Assembly (NCBI GenBank): GCA_026120185.1
Contig: JANUWF010001110.1
Span: forward strand, 2,663,501-2,727,500
Reading direction: 5' to 3'
DNA: 64,000 bases
Source: Voacanga thouarsii
Taxonomy: Eukaryota > Streptophyta > Magnoliopsida > Gentianales > Apocynaceae
The notes beneath the pieces were generated by a model. That model was not told where the DNA came from. It made no database searches and worked only from the letters and a program-made list of their open reading frames with translations. Both the position numbers and the translations under genes were made by a program. Within the stretch, counting starts at the first letter, position 1. Each line of letters starts with the position of its first letter. Positions 12,540-23,250 of the stretch are shown piece after piece.

Positions 12540-13830
12540 TGGATGAACAACTTCTACTTGTTAATGGTGAGATTTCTCAAACACCTTGGTATGCGAATTT
12601 TGCTAATTACGTGGTTGTAGAAATTGTTCCGGAGGATTTCATGGCACAACAAAAGAAGAAATTCCTCTCTAAAATAAAGCATTACTTTTGGGAAAATCCT
12701 TACTTGTTCAAGTGTTATGTGGATCAAATCATTTGAAGGTGTGTGGATTCCATGAAAAGTGTAGATATCTTGAAACATTATCATGAAAGACCCGCGGGAG
12801 GCCACTACCAAGCTCACAACACCACAAGAAAGGTACTTGAATCCAGATTTTATTGACCAACACTCTTCAAGGACTCTCACAGGTTTGTTCAAAATTGTTA
12901 TAGGTGTCGACATACAAGTAACATTTCTAAATCCAATGAGATGCCATTACAAAATTTTCAGGCTTGTGAAATTTTTTATTTTTAGGGGATTGATTTCATG
13001 GGCCCTTTTCCTAATTCTTTGGGTAACAAATACATCTTGATTGGGGTTGAGTATGTAGCTAAGTGGGTTGCCTACTAATGATGCTCGGGTTGTAGTTAAA
13101 TTTCTTAGAAAACTTTACACCCGTTTTGGAGTACCTAAGGTACTCATTAGTGATAGGGGAACACACTTTTGCAATACCCAATTGGACAAAGTTCTCAAAT
13201 ATTTAGGTTTTACCTATAAGTTTGCTATCCCCTATCACCTTCAAACTAGTGGAAAAGTTAAGGTGGTTAATTGGGAGTTAAAAAGAATTTTGAAAAAAGT
13301 GGTTAATCATACAAGAAAAGATTGGAGTTTCAAGCTAGATAATACTCGTTGGGCTTACATGATTACTGTCAAAACCCCTTTTGGTACAATCCCCTATCGA
13401 TTGTGTATGGAAATCTTGTCATTTACTTGTGGAGATTGAACACAAAGCTTATTGGGCTCTCAAACTTGTTAACTTTGATCTTGAGCTTCCTAGACAATCT
13501 AGGTCACTTCACTTGAATGCATTGGATGAATTGCGCATGGCTGCATAATTCTCTACTCTACAAAGAGTGGGTAAAACGGTGGCATGATAAACATATTGCT
13601 CAATCCCAGGAGTTTAAAGAAGTTGATCAAGTGTTTTTGTTTAATTCTCACTGATGACTTTTTCTGGGAAATTTGAAATCAAGACTAAGGTTTTCCTTTT
13701 GGTACCCTTGAATTCTCTCACTCAGTTAGCGGTGCTTTCAAAGTTAATGGAAATAGGGTGAAGCATTATTTTGGTGAGACTTTTGACACTTTAGATCATG
13801 CGGATATTTTTCTCTATGATTCATGATTCT
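12540..13830 (+). pseudogene. Ath1 integrase pseudogene
   Basis: A degenerate HHCC zinc finger is visible (HYHERPAGGHYQAH ... NCYRC; 12775-12910). The catalytic core follows with [19 protein letters not shown] (about 12990), and the second Asp in VLISDRGTHFCN (about 13140). The expected third residue falls in PYHLQTSGKVKVVNWELK, where the usual QVEVSNRE Glu context is changed (KVKVVNWE). The C-terminal part (EHKAYWALKLVNFDLE...) continues out of frame to about 13830. Several stops and frameshifts are present. Confidence 0.82.
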
Positions 13831-15129
13831 TCTTCCGAATTACTTTCTTAGTTTTAGTTGTATTTTCCTTTATTTTGATTTCTTTTTCTTTTTCTTTTTC
13901 TAGATTTATGTTTTATGTTTTTTGCTTCTTTTGAGTTAGGTACCCTTGTGACTTCTCTCATGACTACTCCTTGTGGGGGATTCACACATGTTGGAACTAA
14001 TTTGCAATGGAAGTATTTTCTTCTTTCTTCTTTTTCTCTTTATTTATTTTGGTCTTCTTTTCTTTGCTTTTATTGTTGTTTTTTTTCAATTGAAGACAAT
14101 ATCCCGTTTAAGTATGGGAGAAAGTTTAGGTATTGAAGATATTTTCCATATCATTTTTGTGTGAAATTTTGCTTTTTTTTTTTTTTTTTGGTTTTCATTG
14201 TTTAGCAAGGTTGTAATTCTTTTTATTATTTGGATATGAGTTTTGTCATTCATTTGGTGTATTTTTATGAAATTAGTTTATTAGATAGGATATTTTTCAA
14301 GACTTGAGAATTTGGATTAATCTTGTTTATGCATTGGTGTTTGAGTATTATTTGACTAATCTTGTTTGAATACGGAGGATATGATGAATGTGGGGAAAGT
14401 TGTTGGCTAACTCTTGTATTATGGGTTTAAACTTTGCTTAGTTTTGAGTTATGATAAGGAATGTGAGGAGATAAAATATCTTTAAGTGGAAAGATTATGA
14501 AAAACATTGTGGAAAAATTGATTGTGAGTTGAAGCAAAATGAGTTGATTGTTGTTTCCTCTTTGAGGGTGAATAAAAAGTATTATTTTTGCTTGTTTATG
14601 GGAGCCAATATGGATAGTGAAGAGAAATCTACTTTTTTGAGGCTATTAATTCCTAAAAGAAAAAGAGAGGAAAAATATTGAAAATGATGAGTAATGGCTA
14701 AAAGGGGCCTAATACGGTGCATGAAGAGAAATTCATGCACTTGAGGCTATCAATTTCCTAAGTCATTGAAAAAATTGAGAGAAAAAATTAGAGTGTTTTC
14801 CTTATGTCATAACTTGAGTTGTGCAATTTTTAGATCTATAAAGCTTGAGTTGGTAGATAGCTTGACTTGTGTAATTCATGTTGTCTATGTTTTTACTTGA
14901 AGGGTAAAATAATTTTCTTAGACTAAGGTATGAACTTGATTAATTTAACATTTAAAGTTTTGTGATGTCTTATCAAATGCTTAAAAGTTTTAATTGTTTT
15001 CAAATGGTTTGATGAATGGCAAGAGTTTTATCTAAAGTTTGAAGGGAAGTTATAATCTTATTATGTTTCAAAATTTTTGGATGAGTAAAAGCTTGTGTTT
15101 TTTTAATGATTATCTAGACTTAAGTGTTT
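13831..15129 (+). other. Ath1 3' non-coding region with internal PPT-like motif
   Basis: No homology to known proteins is seen. The first part is very T-rich (13860-14080). At about 14090-14125 is a motif, GAAGACAAT ... TTTAAGTATGGGAGAAAG, closely resembling the true polypurine tract of this element and an equivalent internal motif in Ath2. Frames at 13915-14164 are low-complexity T-rich translations and are not called. The remainder to 15129 is featureless AT-rich sequence. Confidence 0.6.
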
Positions 15130-15167
15130 TACTTGAGGATAAGCAAAAGTTTAAGTGTGGGAGTATA
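15130..15167 (+). other. Ath1 polypurine tract
   Basis: The sequence CTTGAGGATAAGCAAAAG then TTTAAGTGTGGGAGTATA directly precedes the LTR start TGATATGGGC. This purine-rich run primes plus-strand synthesis in LTR elements. It matches the Ath2 tract almost word for word. Confidence 0.8.
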
Positions 15168-16187
15168 TGATATGGGCTAAATTCATCACTGTTTTCCTAG
15201 TTATTTGAGGTTGATTTGAGATACTTTTGATGTATTAACTAACCATATTCCTTCCTAGTTGACATTTTGCTTGTAAAAAGTATTTTTGACAAATTTGTGT
15301 AGAATTAAGTGGGTTTCGAGAAAAGGGATAAAATTCTAGATTGCACCGGCACCTAGTCAGGCCACTGTACCAGACGCCAAGTCCAATCTAGAAAAATAGA
15401 GAAAACAGAGCAACGTCTAGGAGAAAAACAGAATGCACCTGGCATCGGATGGGTCGAAGGGACCCGATGCCAGGTCCTGTCTGGAACACGCGATTTTATG
15501 CATGAATTTAGTATCTTCTAAAGAATTTTGGTAATTTTCAAATCTTACTCAGCCAAAACTCCTCAAGCAATGAATTTTCGCATCAAAGAAGCTTATTTAA
15601 ACAAGAAAAACACAAGAGAAAGTAATGAATCCAAGGATCAAAATTTCCAATCACTAAAAGAAAGAGAGATTCATCATTCAAGGAGGATTATTTAAGAAGG
15701 TTTCCAAAGAGAGAAGGAGGGCTTGTCTATGACTTCTTTCTTTTACCTTTGTTTTCTTTTTCTAGAATAATGATGTAATTAGTGTTTCATTGTAATTTGA
15801 AATTATCGTTGGGATTCATGGTTTCTTGAATTAATTTAGTCTTTTGATCAATTCATTATTTATTTTGGGATTTGATTACTTGTTTTGCTTACGGAGTTAG
15901 TTGATTGATTCTCGTTGTTAGCTTGCTTGAAAAAATGGGGTTGATAATGCCTTCAATTAATTAATTTCATATTTGTTATCTTTTAACTTGCTTGAAAAGG
16001 GGGTTAATTGCTATAGAACTTGGGTAATCAAGGATTGGGATTAATGTTTTAATTAACTTGCTTGTGATGAGTATACTTACTCGTATGTGTATTTTAGGAT
16101 TAATGTTTTAATTACAACTTGACTAATGGATGGATTTAAATTAAATGATTTTTATACACCCAAAATTTATGCATTAGAGACATCCCA
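15168..16187 (+). repeat. Ath1 3' LTR (~1.0 kb)
   Basis: It starts TGATATGGGCTAAATT after the polypurine tract, like the Ath2 LTR (TGATAGGGGTTAAATT). It shares with Ath2 a repeated word AACTTGCTTG-AAAAG, present near 15919, 15983 and 16052. The right end is placed at the CCCA before AAATATAAGG by comparison with Ath2 and is uncertain by some ten bases. It contains a strong hairpin at 15437-15475. Confidence 0.7.
15437..15475 (+). other. GC-rich hairpin in Ath1 LTR
   Basis: ACCTGGCATCG is followed after a 17-nt loop by its exact complement CGATGCCAGGT, an 11-bp GC-rich stem in an AT-rich LTR. It occupies a position comparable to the CCGGCGTCGG-type islands of the Ath2 LTRs. Confidence 0.75.
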
Positions 16188-16540
16188 AAATATAAGGCCT
16201 ACTATAATTAGAAGATATGGGTGTTATAATTGATTTTTCTTTATGATTACAAATACAGTGGTAGGAAATACAGGGATTAGTAGAGACTAATCTAGGTAGG
16301 TGAACTTATAGCACCTAGTTAAGTGTAGGATTTGCCTATGGTATAGATGCAAGGACCTATTAGAGAGATGGAAGAAGTTGTGAGGCATTGTGAATAGGCA
16401 AATATATAAGTGCAAATAATCTCATTCCTTATCATTATCATGCCTCGTGATTTCTTACATTGCAAAGGATGTGGTATTGAAGGCAGTAAGATGTATTATT
16501 TCTCTTGATGCTTTATGAAGTAGTTTCAAAAGGAAGCTGA

Positions 16541-17530
16541 CATGCCACGAAGAATTACCTATCGAAATACTAGAAGTCAACTTGTAGGAAGTTCAGTTAA
16601 TATTAGTAGAAATATTACATCAAGAATGGTGACACAATCCTTAGAGAATAAAGTGACACAAGTCTTACAAATGGTTACAATAGTTCTTCAGCATTTAGCA
16701 GGAGCCCCAACATAAGAAGAACAATGCCCTGAAGAAGAAATGGATAGAGTATTAGAACAATTTTTAAAATTCTATCCTCCTTAGTTTTATGGAAAAGTAA
16801 ATCAAGAAAAAGAGACTAAGTCATGAATGGAACAATGGAAAACATATTCACAGTCTTAGATTATTACAAATAGAGAAAATCTCAATTTATTTCATTTAGA
16901 CTTCAAGGACTAGCTCGAGATTGGTGGTTAAGAAAAGAAGAGGTATAGGAACAAGAATACAAGGATTAGACTTGGAAAGAATTTTTGAAAGAATTTAAAA
17001 ATTAATTTATACCCTACGGGTAGGTGAAAGAAAAGAAAAAGAATTCCAAAAATTCAAACAAGTAAAGAGGATTGTTGAAAAGTATGCAGCAGAGTTTACC
17101 TGACTTTTAAAATATTTTCCTTTATTAGTGAAATTGAATTAGGTCGAACTTGGCGGTTTATTAAAGGATTGCGACCCCAATTCAGGCAAATATCAATTTG
17201 CTATGCCCTAGTTAGCTATAGCGCTACAGTAGAAATAACCTCCCGATTGGAAGGAAAAGATTTAGAACAAGCTAGATAATATTACAAGAGGAGAGCAAAA
17301 CCCAGTAAACAAACTAAAGAAAAATTTCCTAGAAAAGAGGGATAGGCACTAGAAAAGATGAAATATAAGCGATGTACTTATTGTCAAAAGGGTGGACATA
17401 CTTATGAGGAATGCAGAAAAAAGCTTAGGGCATATTTTTAGTGTGGAGCAAAGGGACACAATTTAATTAATTGTCTGCATGTTAAGAGACATGAAAATAT
17501 ATCATCTACTCGAGAAAAATTCAAGCCAGG
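16541..17530 (+). pseudogene. Chr1 gag pseudogene with two zinc knuckles
   Basis: Translation from the ATG at 16541 gives MPRRITYRNTRSQ, then, across many stops, FYPP-FYG (the usual PPxF-G context), LARDWW near 16905-16925 (conserved in Retrotrans_gag capsid) and a Lys/Arg-rich linker. A complete CCHC knuckle follows (CTYCQKGGHTYEEC, from 17373), then a second damaged one (CGAKGHNLINC, preceded by a stop and lacking the first Cys). Many stops are TAG where Trp or Gln is expected. Capsid plus two knuckles is normal for chromovirus Gag. Confidence 0.8.
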
Positions 17531-17651
17531 ACAACTAAAGGAAAGTGAAGGATCAATCAGAACTTGTGTCACATCCATGAATAAGAAAGAATCATATGCC
17601 ATGAGAAAACTAGAAATAGATACTTGATAACAAATAAGGTAAGTGTAAATT

Positions 17652-17683
17652 TCGAGGACAAAATTTCATAAAAGATGGGAGAT
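17652..17683 (+). other. Chr1 polypurine tract
   Basis: The run CGAGGACAAAATTTCATAAA then AGATGGGAGAT lies directly before the LTR start TGTAATAC at 17684. It resembles the GAGGACGAAATT...GGGGGAGA tract of chromoviruses. Confidence 0.75.
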
Positions 17684-17868
17684 TGTAATACACCTCCCTA
17701 TGTGAATATTAAATGTAAGAATTATTAATGGAAGAGAAGGAGAAGAATATATGGGTAATGATAATAATATAAACATTATATATATGTGTACACTATGTAA
17801 ATATAACTATAGAATATTGGGAGGATTGATAAGGAAATTAGGAGGAGGGAGGTCCACAAAGTAAGGAC
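17684..17868 (+). repeat. Chr1 3' LTR, first 185 bp
   Basis: It begins TGTAATACACCTCCC and is cut at 17868 by the CopB LTR. The beginning resembles TekS3 (TGTAATACCCCGCCC), but the similarity does not visibly continue. The last five bases, AGGAC (17864-17868), are the expected left target-site copy for CopB. Confidence 0.7.
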
Positions 17869-19305
17869 TGTTGGAATGTATACCCAAACACCCTACGTAT
17901 TTTTATATTTTTGAAATTAATGAAAGTTTCATTCATTAATGATTGCTTGTTTACATATATTGCACATTAAGTTCTAAATATGTTAGTAAATAATCTACGT
18001 GATTAGGTCGTACTTTCACAGTAAAGCGTAGACTATGGGCTACTAACGCATAAGCGACAAATTGCACTTGAATAATTGATGGAGATGGGCACTTTATCAA
18101 GGTTTAGATCATTATACTATAGTTTCTAAAAGGGAAATCGTTTACTTTTAATTCGTGAGTAGTCCACTCACTCCAATAGTGTAAGCGTATTTGAAATACG
18201 TAGAACTGGACCATGCGATCATAATCTTTATAAAAGTACTAAAATAAATAAAAATTAGTTTATCGCAGCTACTGTGTGGACAAGTGTGTTGGCGTGTATG
18301 TCCTCTAGACTAGGTTTCTGATGTAATTATTGAATTTATTAATAAAAGAATTTATTCTCAAAATTTATTTGTGAATTTACATATTATTTGTGCACGATTT
18401 ACGTTTGAAAAAGACCCATTTTGTTTAAGTAAGTGATCCATGTTAACGGTGGTCTTTCACAGTAAGGTATAGACCATGGGTTACTTAACACATAAACATT
18501 TGTTCTCAACCGATTGATGAGAATGGGAATCTCATCATGTTTAGGTTATTATGTTATGAATTCCAAATGGAGAATGGTTTACCTTTAGCCAGTGAGTAGT
18601 CCACTCACTTCATAGCATAAGTGTATTTCGAATACGTAGAACAGGATTAGTAATAGTAATTTCTAAAAGTACTATTTAGAAGAAACCCAGACTATTACTA
18701 TTACAGCATGGACTAATACTCTACCATTTAAGCATGAGCTATGGTCTGATGAAGTTGGAAGCATGTTCTTTGATATATTGTAGTTGAGGTTTTATCGTAG
18801 AGCCAATATACTTGTATGTTGGGTATATATGACTAGTTAATTAAGCAGACATGTACAAGATAGCTTCTACACTATATCGCCTATTGTGACTGTTCGAATG
18901 ATCTAAATATCCAGAGCCCTAGGAAACATGACTTAGATATTTACTTTAGAGTAGCTCCCTTGGAAAGCGAAAACATTCTAGGAGTCGTGAATCATTAGAC
19001 TAGAGATCTAAGGATGGTAGATATCTTTTAGAGAGGTGTTAGTACACTCTTTCTCTCTAAATGTACGACAATGTATAGAGGGGTATTTTAGTCATTACGC
19101 ATGTAGGTCGGAGACTTTGCTAACGTAGCATTGTCCTTGGGGTCAATATTTCCTTATAGTGATATTAGAAAATATTTAAAATGCAAAATACAACTATTTC
19201 TATAGCAGGGGTATTTTGGTCATTTTAGTAGCCAAGGCGATGTGTCTTTTGGTCTTCAGAATAGCCCATAAGTCCTGATGGTTTTTGTTTGAGGGATTGG
19301 TCTTG

Positions 19306-19313
19306 TATAAAAT
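19306..19313 (+). promoter_or_regulatory. Putative TATA box of CopA1 5' LTR
   Basis: TATAAAAT lies about 1.02 kb into the LTR, in a context (GATTGGTCTTGTATAAAA) kept in the other CopA LTRs: 35082 (TATAAAAT), 43019 (TATAAAAT) and 58768 (TATAAAAC). Conservation and position agree with the pol II promoter of Angela/BARE LTRs. The transcription start is not determined. Confidence 0.6.
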
Positions 19314-19399
19314 AGATTTCATTTTATTCGAATAGCCTGGTTGATTTATTGGACTAGAATAAAATAAAAGGTCTAAAAAAATAGAGAATTATATGTTAG

Positions 19400-19609
19400 C
19401 CCATTTGGGTTATTTAATTAATTTAATTATTGAGCTTGTATTAGTCCAAGAATAATTAAATTGAATTAAAGGCTTGACCCAATGAACTGGGGCCAATGCT
19501 TGAGGTTTATATTGGTCCATTTGGGTTATTTAATTAATTTAATTATTAGGTTTGTATTTGTCCAGGAATAATTAAATTGAATTAAAGACTTAACCCAATG
19601 AACTGGGCC
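19400..19609 (+). repeat. Tandem pair of AT-rich hairpins in CopA1 5' LTR
   Basis: Two ~116-bp-spaced units each begin CCATTTGGGTTATTTAATTA and end with AACCCAATGAACTGGG or a close variant. Each unit folds on itself: TTAATTATT near the left pairs with AATAATTAA on the right, and GGGTTA with TAACCC or its variant. The loops contain TTGTATTAGTCC or a variant. The pair lies ~90 bp downstream of the TATA box and recurs in all four CopA LTR copies. Confidence 0.8.
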
Positions 19610-20122
19610 ATAAGCCATAGGCCTGGTTAATAGCTTAACATGACATAGGCCTTAGGTCTTCTCTAATTTTACTGCCTCTGTTTGATTTTTGAATGCTCAG
19701 ATAATAGCCTATTATTAAGGTAGTTGGGATTCAAGAGAATAGTGGGAGTTTTTTCACAAAACGTCTTTTACTTTCCCCTCTAACCATTCTTCTTCTCTCT
19801 GGGTAGACTGTGATCTCTGTGCTATTCAAGAGCAAGAACAGAAACATAGAAAATCATCCTTTTCATCCTTAGCCTTCACCAGGCTTTCAAGCATGAGTTA
19901 TATTCCAAAAGAACCGTAGCATTGCGTTGATGGCCAGACGGAGCCGACGGCTTGCGGGACAACAGCCTGAAGAAAGTATCATAGAACCAGAAGTGGTTCA
20001 GACTGAGTCGTCGGCTCCCCCTAGAACAGTGGAAAATTGCAGAGGTAAATAGCTATGCATCTGCTCTGTTTTTATACATGCTACTGTGCGTTCTACTTTT
20101 TTTTGCCAAATTTATGTTCAAG

Positions 20123-20134
20123 TGGTATCAGAGA
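20123..20134 (+). other. CopA1 primer-binding site (initiator Met-tRNA type)
   Basis: TGGTATCAGAGA, matching TGGTATCAGAGC at 11 of 12 positions, starts 2 bp after the LTR. Confidence 0.85.
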
Positions 20135-21689
20135 ATGAAGTTTATAAGGCAAAATAGGATACATGTTTGTGACTAAAAATGGCTAGATAATTGTTTGATC
20201 TTAATCTGTGATCCTTTGTGTTTTTTGATATAGGTAGTGATGCACTATACATCTTGTGGTTGAGACATAGGAAGCCTGTAATTATTTTTTTTTTATGACT
20301 TTCACAGTATTCATGTAAGCCTATAATTAAAGACATAGGTGTTTTGGATTATTTTGGATGATTTTTGGTGAAATTTGTGCCAAAAATGAGGAGAAGCAGC
20401 ATTTGAAACAGAAGGAAAAAAAACGGAGAAGATGAACACTGTAGCAGCCGAGTCGTGGAGCCGAGCCATTTAAGCTGAGCCGAGAAGCTGATCCATTTAA
20501 GCTGAGCTGCGTTGCTGATGTGAGGAGAGCCGAAGCCGCCCAAGTTGAGCCAAGTTGGCCTCAGCTCAGCCCCGCCCGGGAGGAAGCTTCCTTGCGGAAG
20601 TAGTTCCTTGCGAAAGCCCGATTTTCCCAAAAAACTGGGCAACAGCTTCCTCGCGGAAGCAGCTACGTGGGCATTACCAGAGGATTTTTTTTTTTTTTTT
20701 GTCCTATACCGAGCAAAGTTATTTTTATTACAATAGTTAATATTCTTTGAATATTTTGCATGAAAAAAATAATAGTACAAGAAATTTTGGATTAAACAAG
20801 GTCAATAATTAATGTGTTTAATTCTATCATTTGAACACTTAGGTCAAAAGAATAAAAAAGTATGAAAATGTTTACAGTTTTCTAACATGCTTAATTCTTT
20901 TTGTACCCTATGTGCGTGTTTTCTCAAAGACCAAAGTCTTTCAGAAATTTATGACAAGAAAAATAGTTTTCAAATTAAAAATGGTTATTTTTAACTTCGA
21001 CAAAAATTAATCCTTGGATATTTTCTCAAAGGATTTAATCTTTAACATAGAAAATAATTTAGATTTAGATATTTTTGTAAGTTAAAATACAAAGCCATTT
21101 TGTTTTAATTTTGCTCTAGAAAATTGTTTTTGTTAAATTAAACTTGAGGCCAAAGTCTCTAGAAAGTTTAAAAGGAAATTTTTGGAAATCATTAAGTTCT
21201 TAACTATGTAAAATAAATTCATAAAAAATCTCTTAAAAGATTTTACCTTGACATAGAGATTTTTGAATTTAGATATTTTACAAATAGTTAAGGGATACTT
21301 AATGGGATATTTTCAAATGGATATTTTCTTTAAAAACCCTTGTTCTAAAAGACTAAGCGGAAGAGGAGTTCCAAAGGCTCCATAGCTTCCATCACGATTC
21401 TCATTAGAGATCGTGGGTCCCCTAGCATCACCCTAGGAGTGAACCCGTATAGGATAGGGATACCACATAGATCTAGAACTAACGGATGGATGTAATTAAT
21501 AACCCAAGACACATGCTATGATCGGCCAGCCTTGGAGGATATAGTGTGAGGAATGTCCATAGGAAATGAGAAGAAATGACCATCCCATTGATGGAGTTAT
21601 CTTTTAGATCATTACTTAGAAGGAAAATTAATTTATGGTGGTTAATACACTCAGTTTAGGAAACTATTAATCTTTCCAAGCTATGTCAG

Positions 21690-23213
21690 TGATGTGTTTG
21701 GACTTGGGTATAAAAATCATACAAAAACTAAGCACATTCCCAATCAATTTTAAATTAAAACGTTCAACCCAAATCACACATATGAGCAAGCATACTCATC
21801 ATTAACCAAGCATAGGGTTCAAACGAGTGTCGATCCTTAAGGAACAAGTAGACATTAATTACCTTTCTTTCATTATTTAACTGACTCAATAAAATGAAAA
21901 AGAAATAAAATAAAATAAAAATATATACATGTCAAGGATGAAAAATTATGTAACTCAAGCCATTGGTTAGACAACCATAATCTTAAAGTATCCAATCATT
22001 ATCACAACCAATTATTCCATTGGCATCATAAAGGATTAATATAGACTTACTTTGTTTCCAATCCATGAATCCCTATCTTCTAGGTAACTTAGCATCACAT
22101 TCCTGTCTCAACCAGTCTTACCCAAAAAATGTATTAAACACAATCATTTGATTAAATTTCCATTCCTGGCAAACTTAAACATGAAATTAACCAATGAATC
22201 CATTCCTGACAGACATCAATTACCCTTTAATTACCTTGTTCTTAGCAATTAACATCTTTTCCAAGCAAGTTAAGAGATAACAAATATGAAATCAATGAAT
22301 TGAAATCACCATCAATCCCTTTTCCAAGCAAGTCAATAGAAAGTAACAATCAACCAATCTCGTAGTCAATCTAAGTAATTAAATACCAAGAAGAACAACC
22401 AATTAATCAAAAGATCAAATATCTCTAAATATTATGAATCTCTAAAACAATGCTGAATTACAACAAAGCAATTAACATATCATTGTTCAAGAAAAAGAAA
22501 ACAAAGTAAAAGAAAGCACTCATAGACAAGCCTCCTTCTTCTTCTTTTGAAGACCTTCTTGCACAACCCTCCTTGCACTTAAAGAATTCCTCATTTGATT
22601 GAGTGATTTTCCATGATGATCAATGAATTCTCTCCCTTTTTCCTCGTGTTTTTCATCTATTTATAGGCTTAGGAAATGCCTAAACTCGTAGGTACAGTGT
22701 TCTTGTCCGAGTAGAAGTTGGAATATACTAAAACTCCATAGATTATCAAAAACCGCGTAGAAAAAATCAAGCACCGCCATATCTTTAGGGCACAACTGGC
22801 ACCGCCTTAGCTCTCAGAGCCTGCACCGGTTGTGTTCTACTTCTCTACTTGTTCGTTGATTTTTCTCCGAATTTTGCACAATGAAGACCAAAATGCAACT
22901 AGCGCCACATTGACTCTTGGAGCCGGCGTCGATTCCCTTCTGTTTTTCTCTGTTTTGACAATTTTTCGTCGCTTCGAAGTTCGTTTCAACAGTGCATGGC
23001 CAGCGCCGATTCTAGAGCCCTAGCCGGTGCTGCCTCTCCTCTGTTTTGCGATGTTTTTGTTTTGTTTTATCCTAAAAATCTGTAATAATGAACAAAATAC
23101 CTTTCCAATGGCAAAATCTCAAATATAAAGGAATATAATTAGTTATTGAGCAAAATTTATCACAAAAAAATCTTAAATAACTAGGAAAAACATAACTAAT
23201 TTAACCCCTATCA
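21690..23213 (-). repeat. Ath2 3' LTR (1524 bp)
   Basis: On the plus strand it reads TGATGTGTTTGG ... CCCCTATCA. It is alignable end to end with the copy at 28859-30358, with scattered substitutions and a ~26-bp insertion near 22798-22822, so the insertion is not recent. It contains GC-rich islands (22915-22935 and 22998-23035) and the CCAAGCAAGT words shared with Ath1. Confidence 0.92.
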
Positions 23214-23250
23214 TATTCCCCCACACTTACTCTTTGTTTGTCCTCAAGCA
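23214..23250 (-). other. Ath2 polypurine tract
   Basis: The minus strand reads GCTTGAGGACAAACAAAGAG then TAAGTGTGGGGGAATA, directly before the 3' LTR start TGATAGGGG. Confidence 0.85.

Larger units (their letters stand above)
9779..16187 (+). mobile_element. Ath1: Athila-like Ty3/gypsy element, 3' portion
   Basis: The order is end of gag, protease, RT, RNase H, integrase, a ~1.3 kb 3' non-coding region, polypurine tract, LTR. RT before integrase is the gypsy order. The protease context (ALADLDASIN, equivalent to Athila ALCDLGASIN) and the LADR...IKYPRGVVEDVLVKV region are characteristic of Athila. The 5' end is cut off by CopC at 9778. All frames are broken. The LTR 3' end is approximate. 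Confidence 0.85.
16188..17868 (+). mobile_element. Chr1: degenerate chromovirus-type Ty3/gypsy fragment
   Basis: It contains a broken gag (16541-17530), then with all of pol missing, a polypurine tract and the first 185 bp of the 3' LTR. CopB then interrupts it. The tract-LTR junction (TTCGAGGACAAAATTTCA ... AGATGGGAGAT then TGTAATACACC) is the wording usual for Tekay/Del-like chromoviruses. The 350 bases before gag (16188-16540) hold no recognisable gene and are probably leader or LTR remnant. The rest of its LTR should reappear beyond the right window edge. Confidence 0.7.
18287..20120 (+). repeat. CopA1 5' LTR (1834 bp)
   Basis: It begins TGTTGGCGTGTATGTCCTCT (family form TGTTGGAATGTATGCCCTCT) and ends ATGTTCA, two bases before the primer site. 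It matches the 3' LTR at 34066 and the CopA2 LTRs throughout. It carries a TATA box at 19306 and two tandem AT-rich hairpins at 19400-19609. Confidence 0.9.

Noticed and set aside
19400..19609. CRISPR-like or satellite array
   Set aside because: Only two units, with no spacers. It is a tandem duplication inside a retrotransposon LTR in a plant genome.
20349..20780. Overlapping 60-140 codon frames on both strands in the CopA1 leader
   Set aside because: They span a GC patch and a T-tract in a region that is leader by position (between primer site and gag). No domain is recognisable and CopA2 does not keep the frames.
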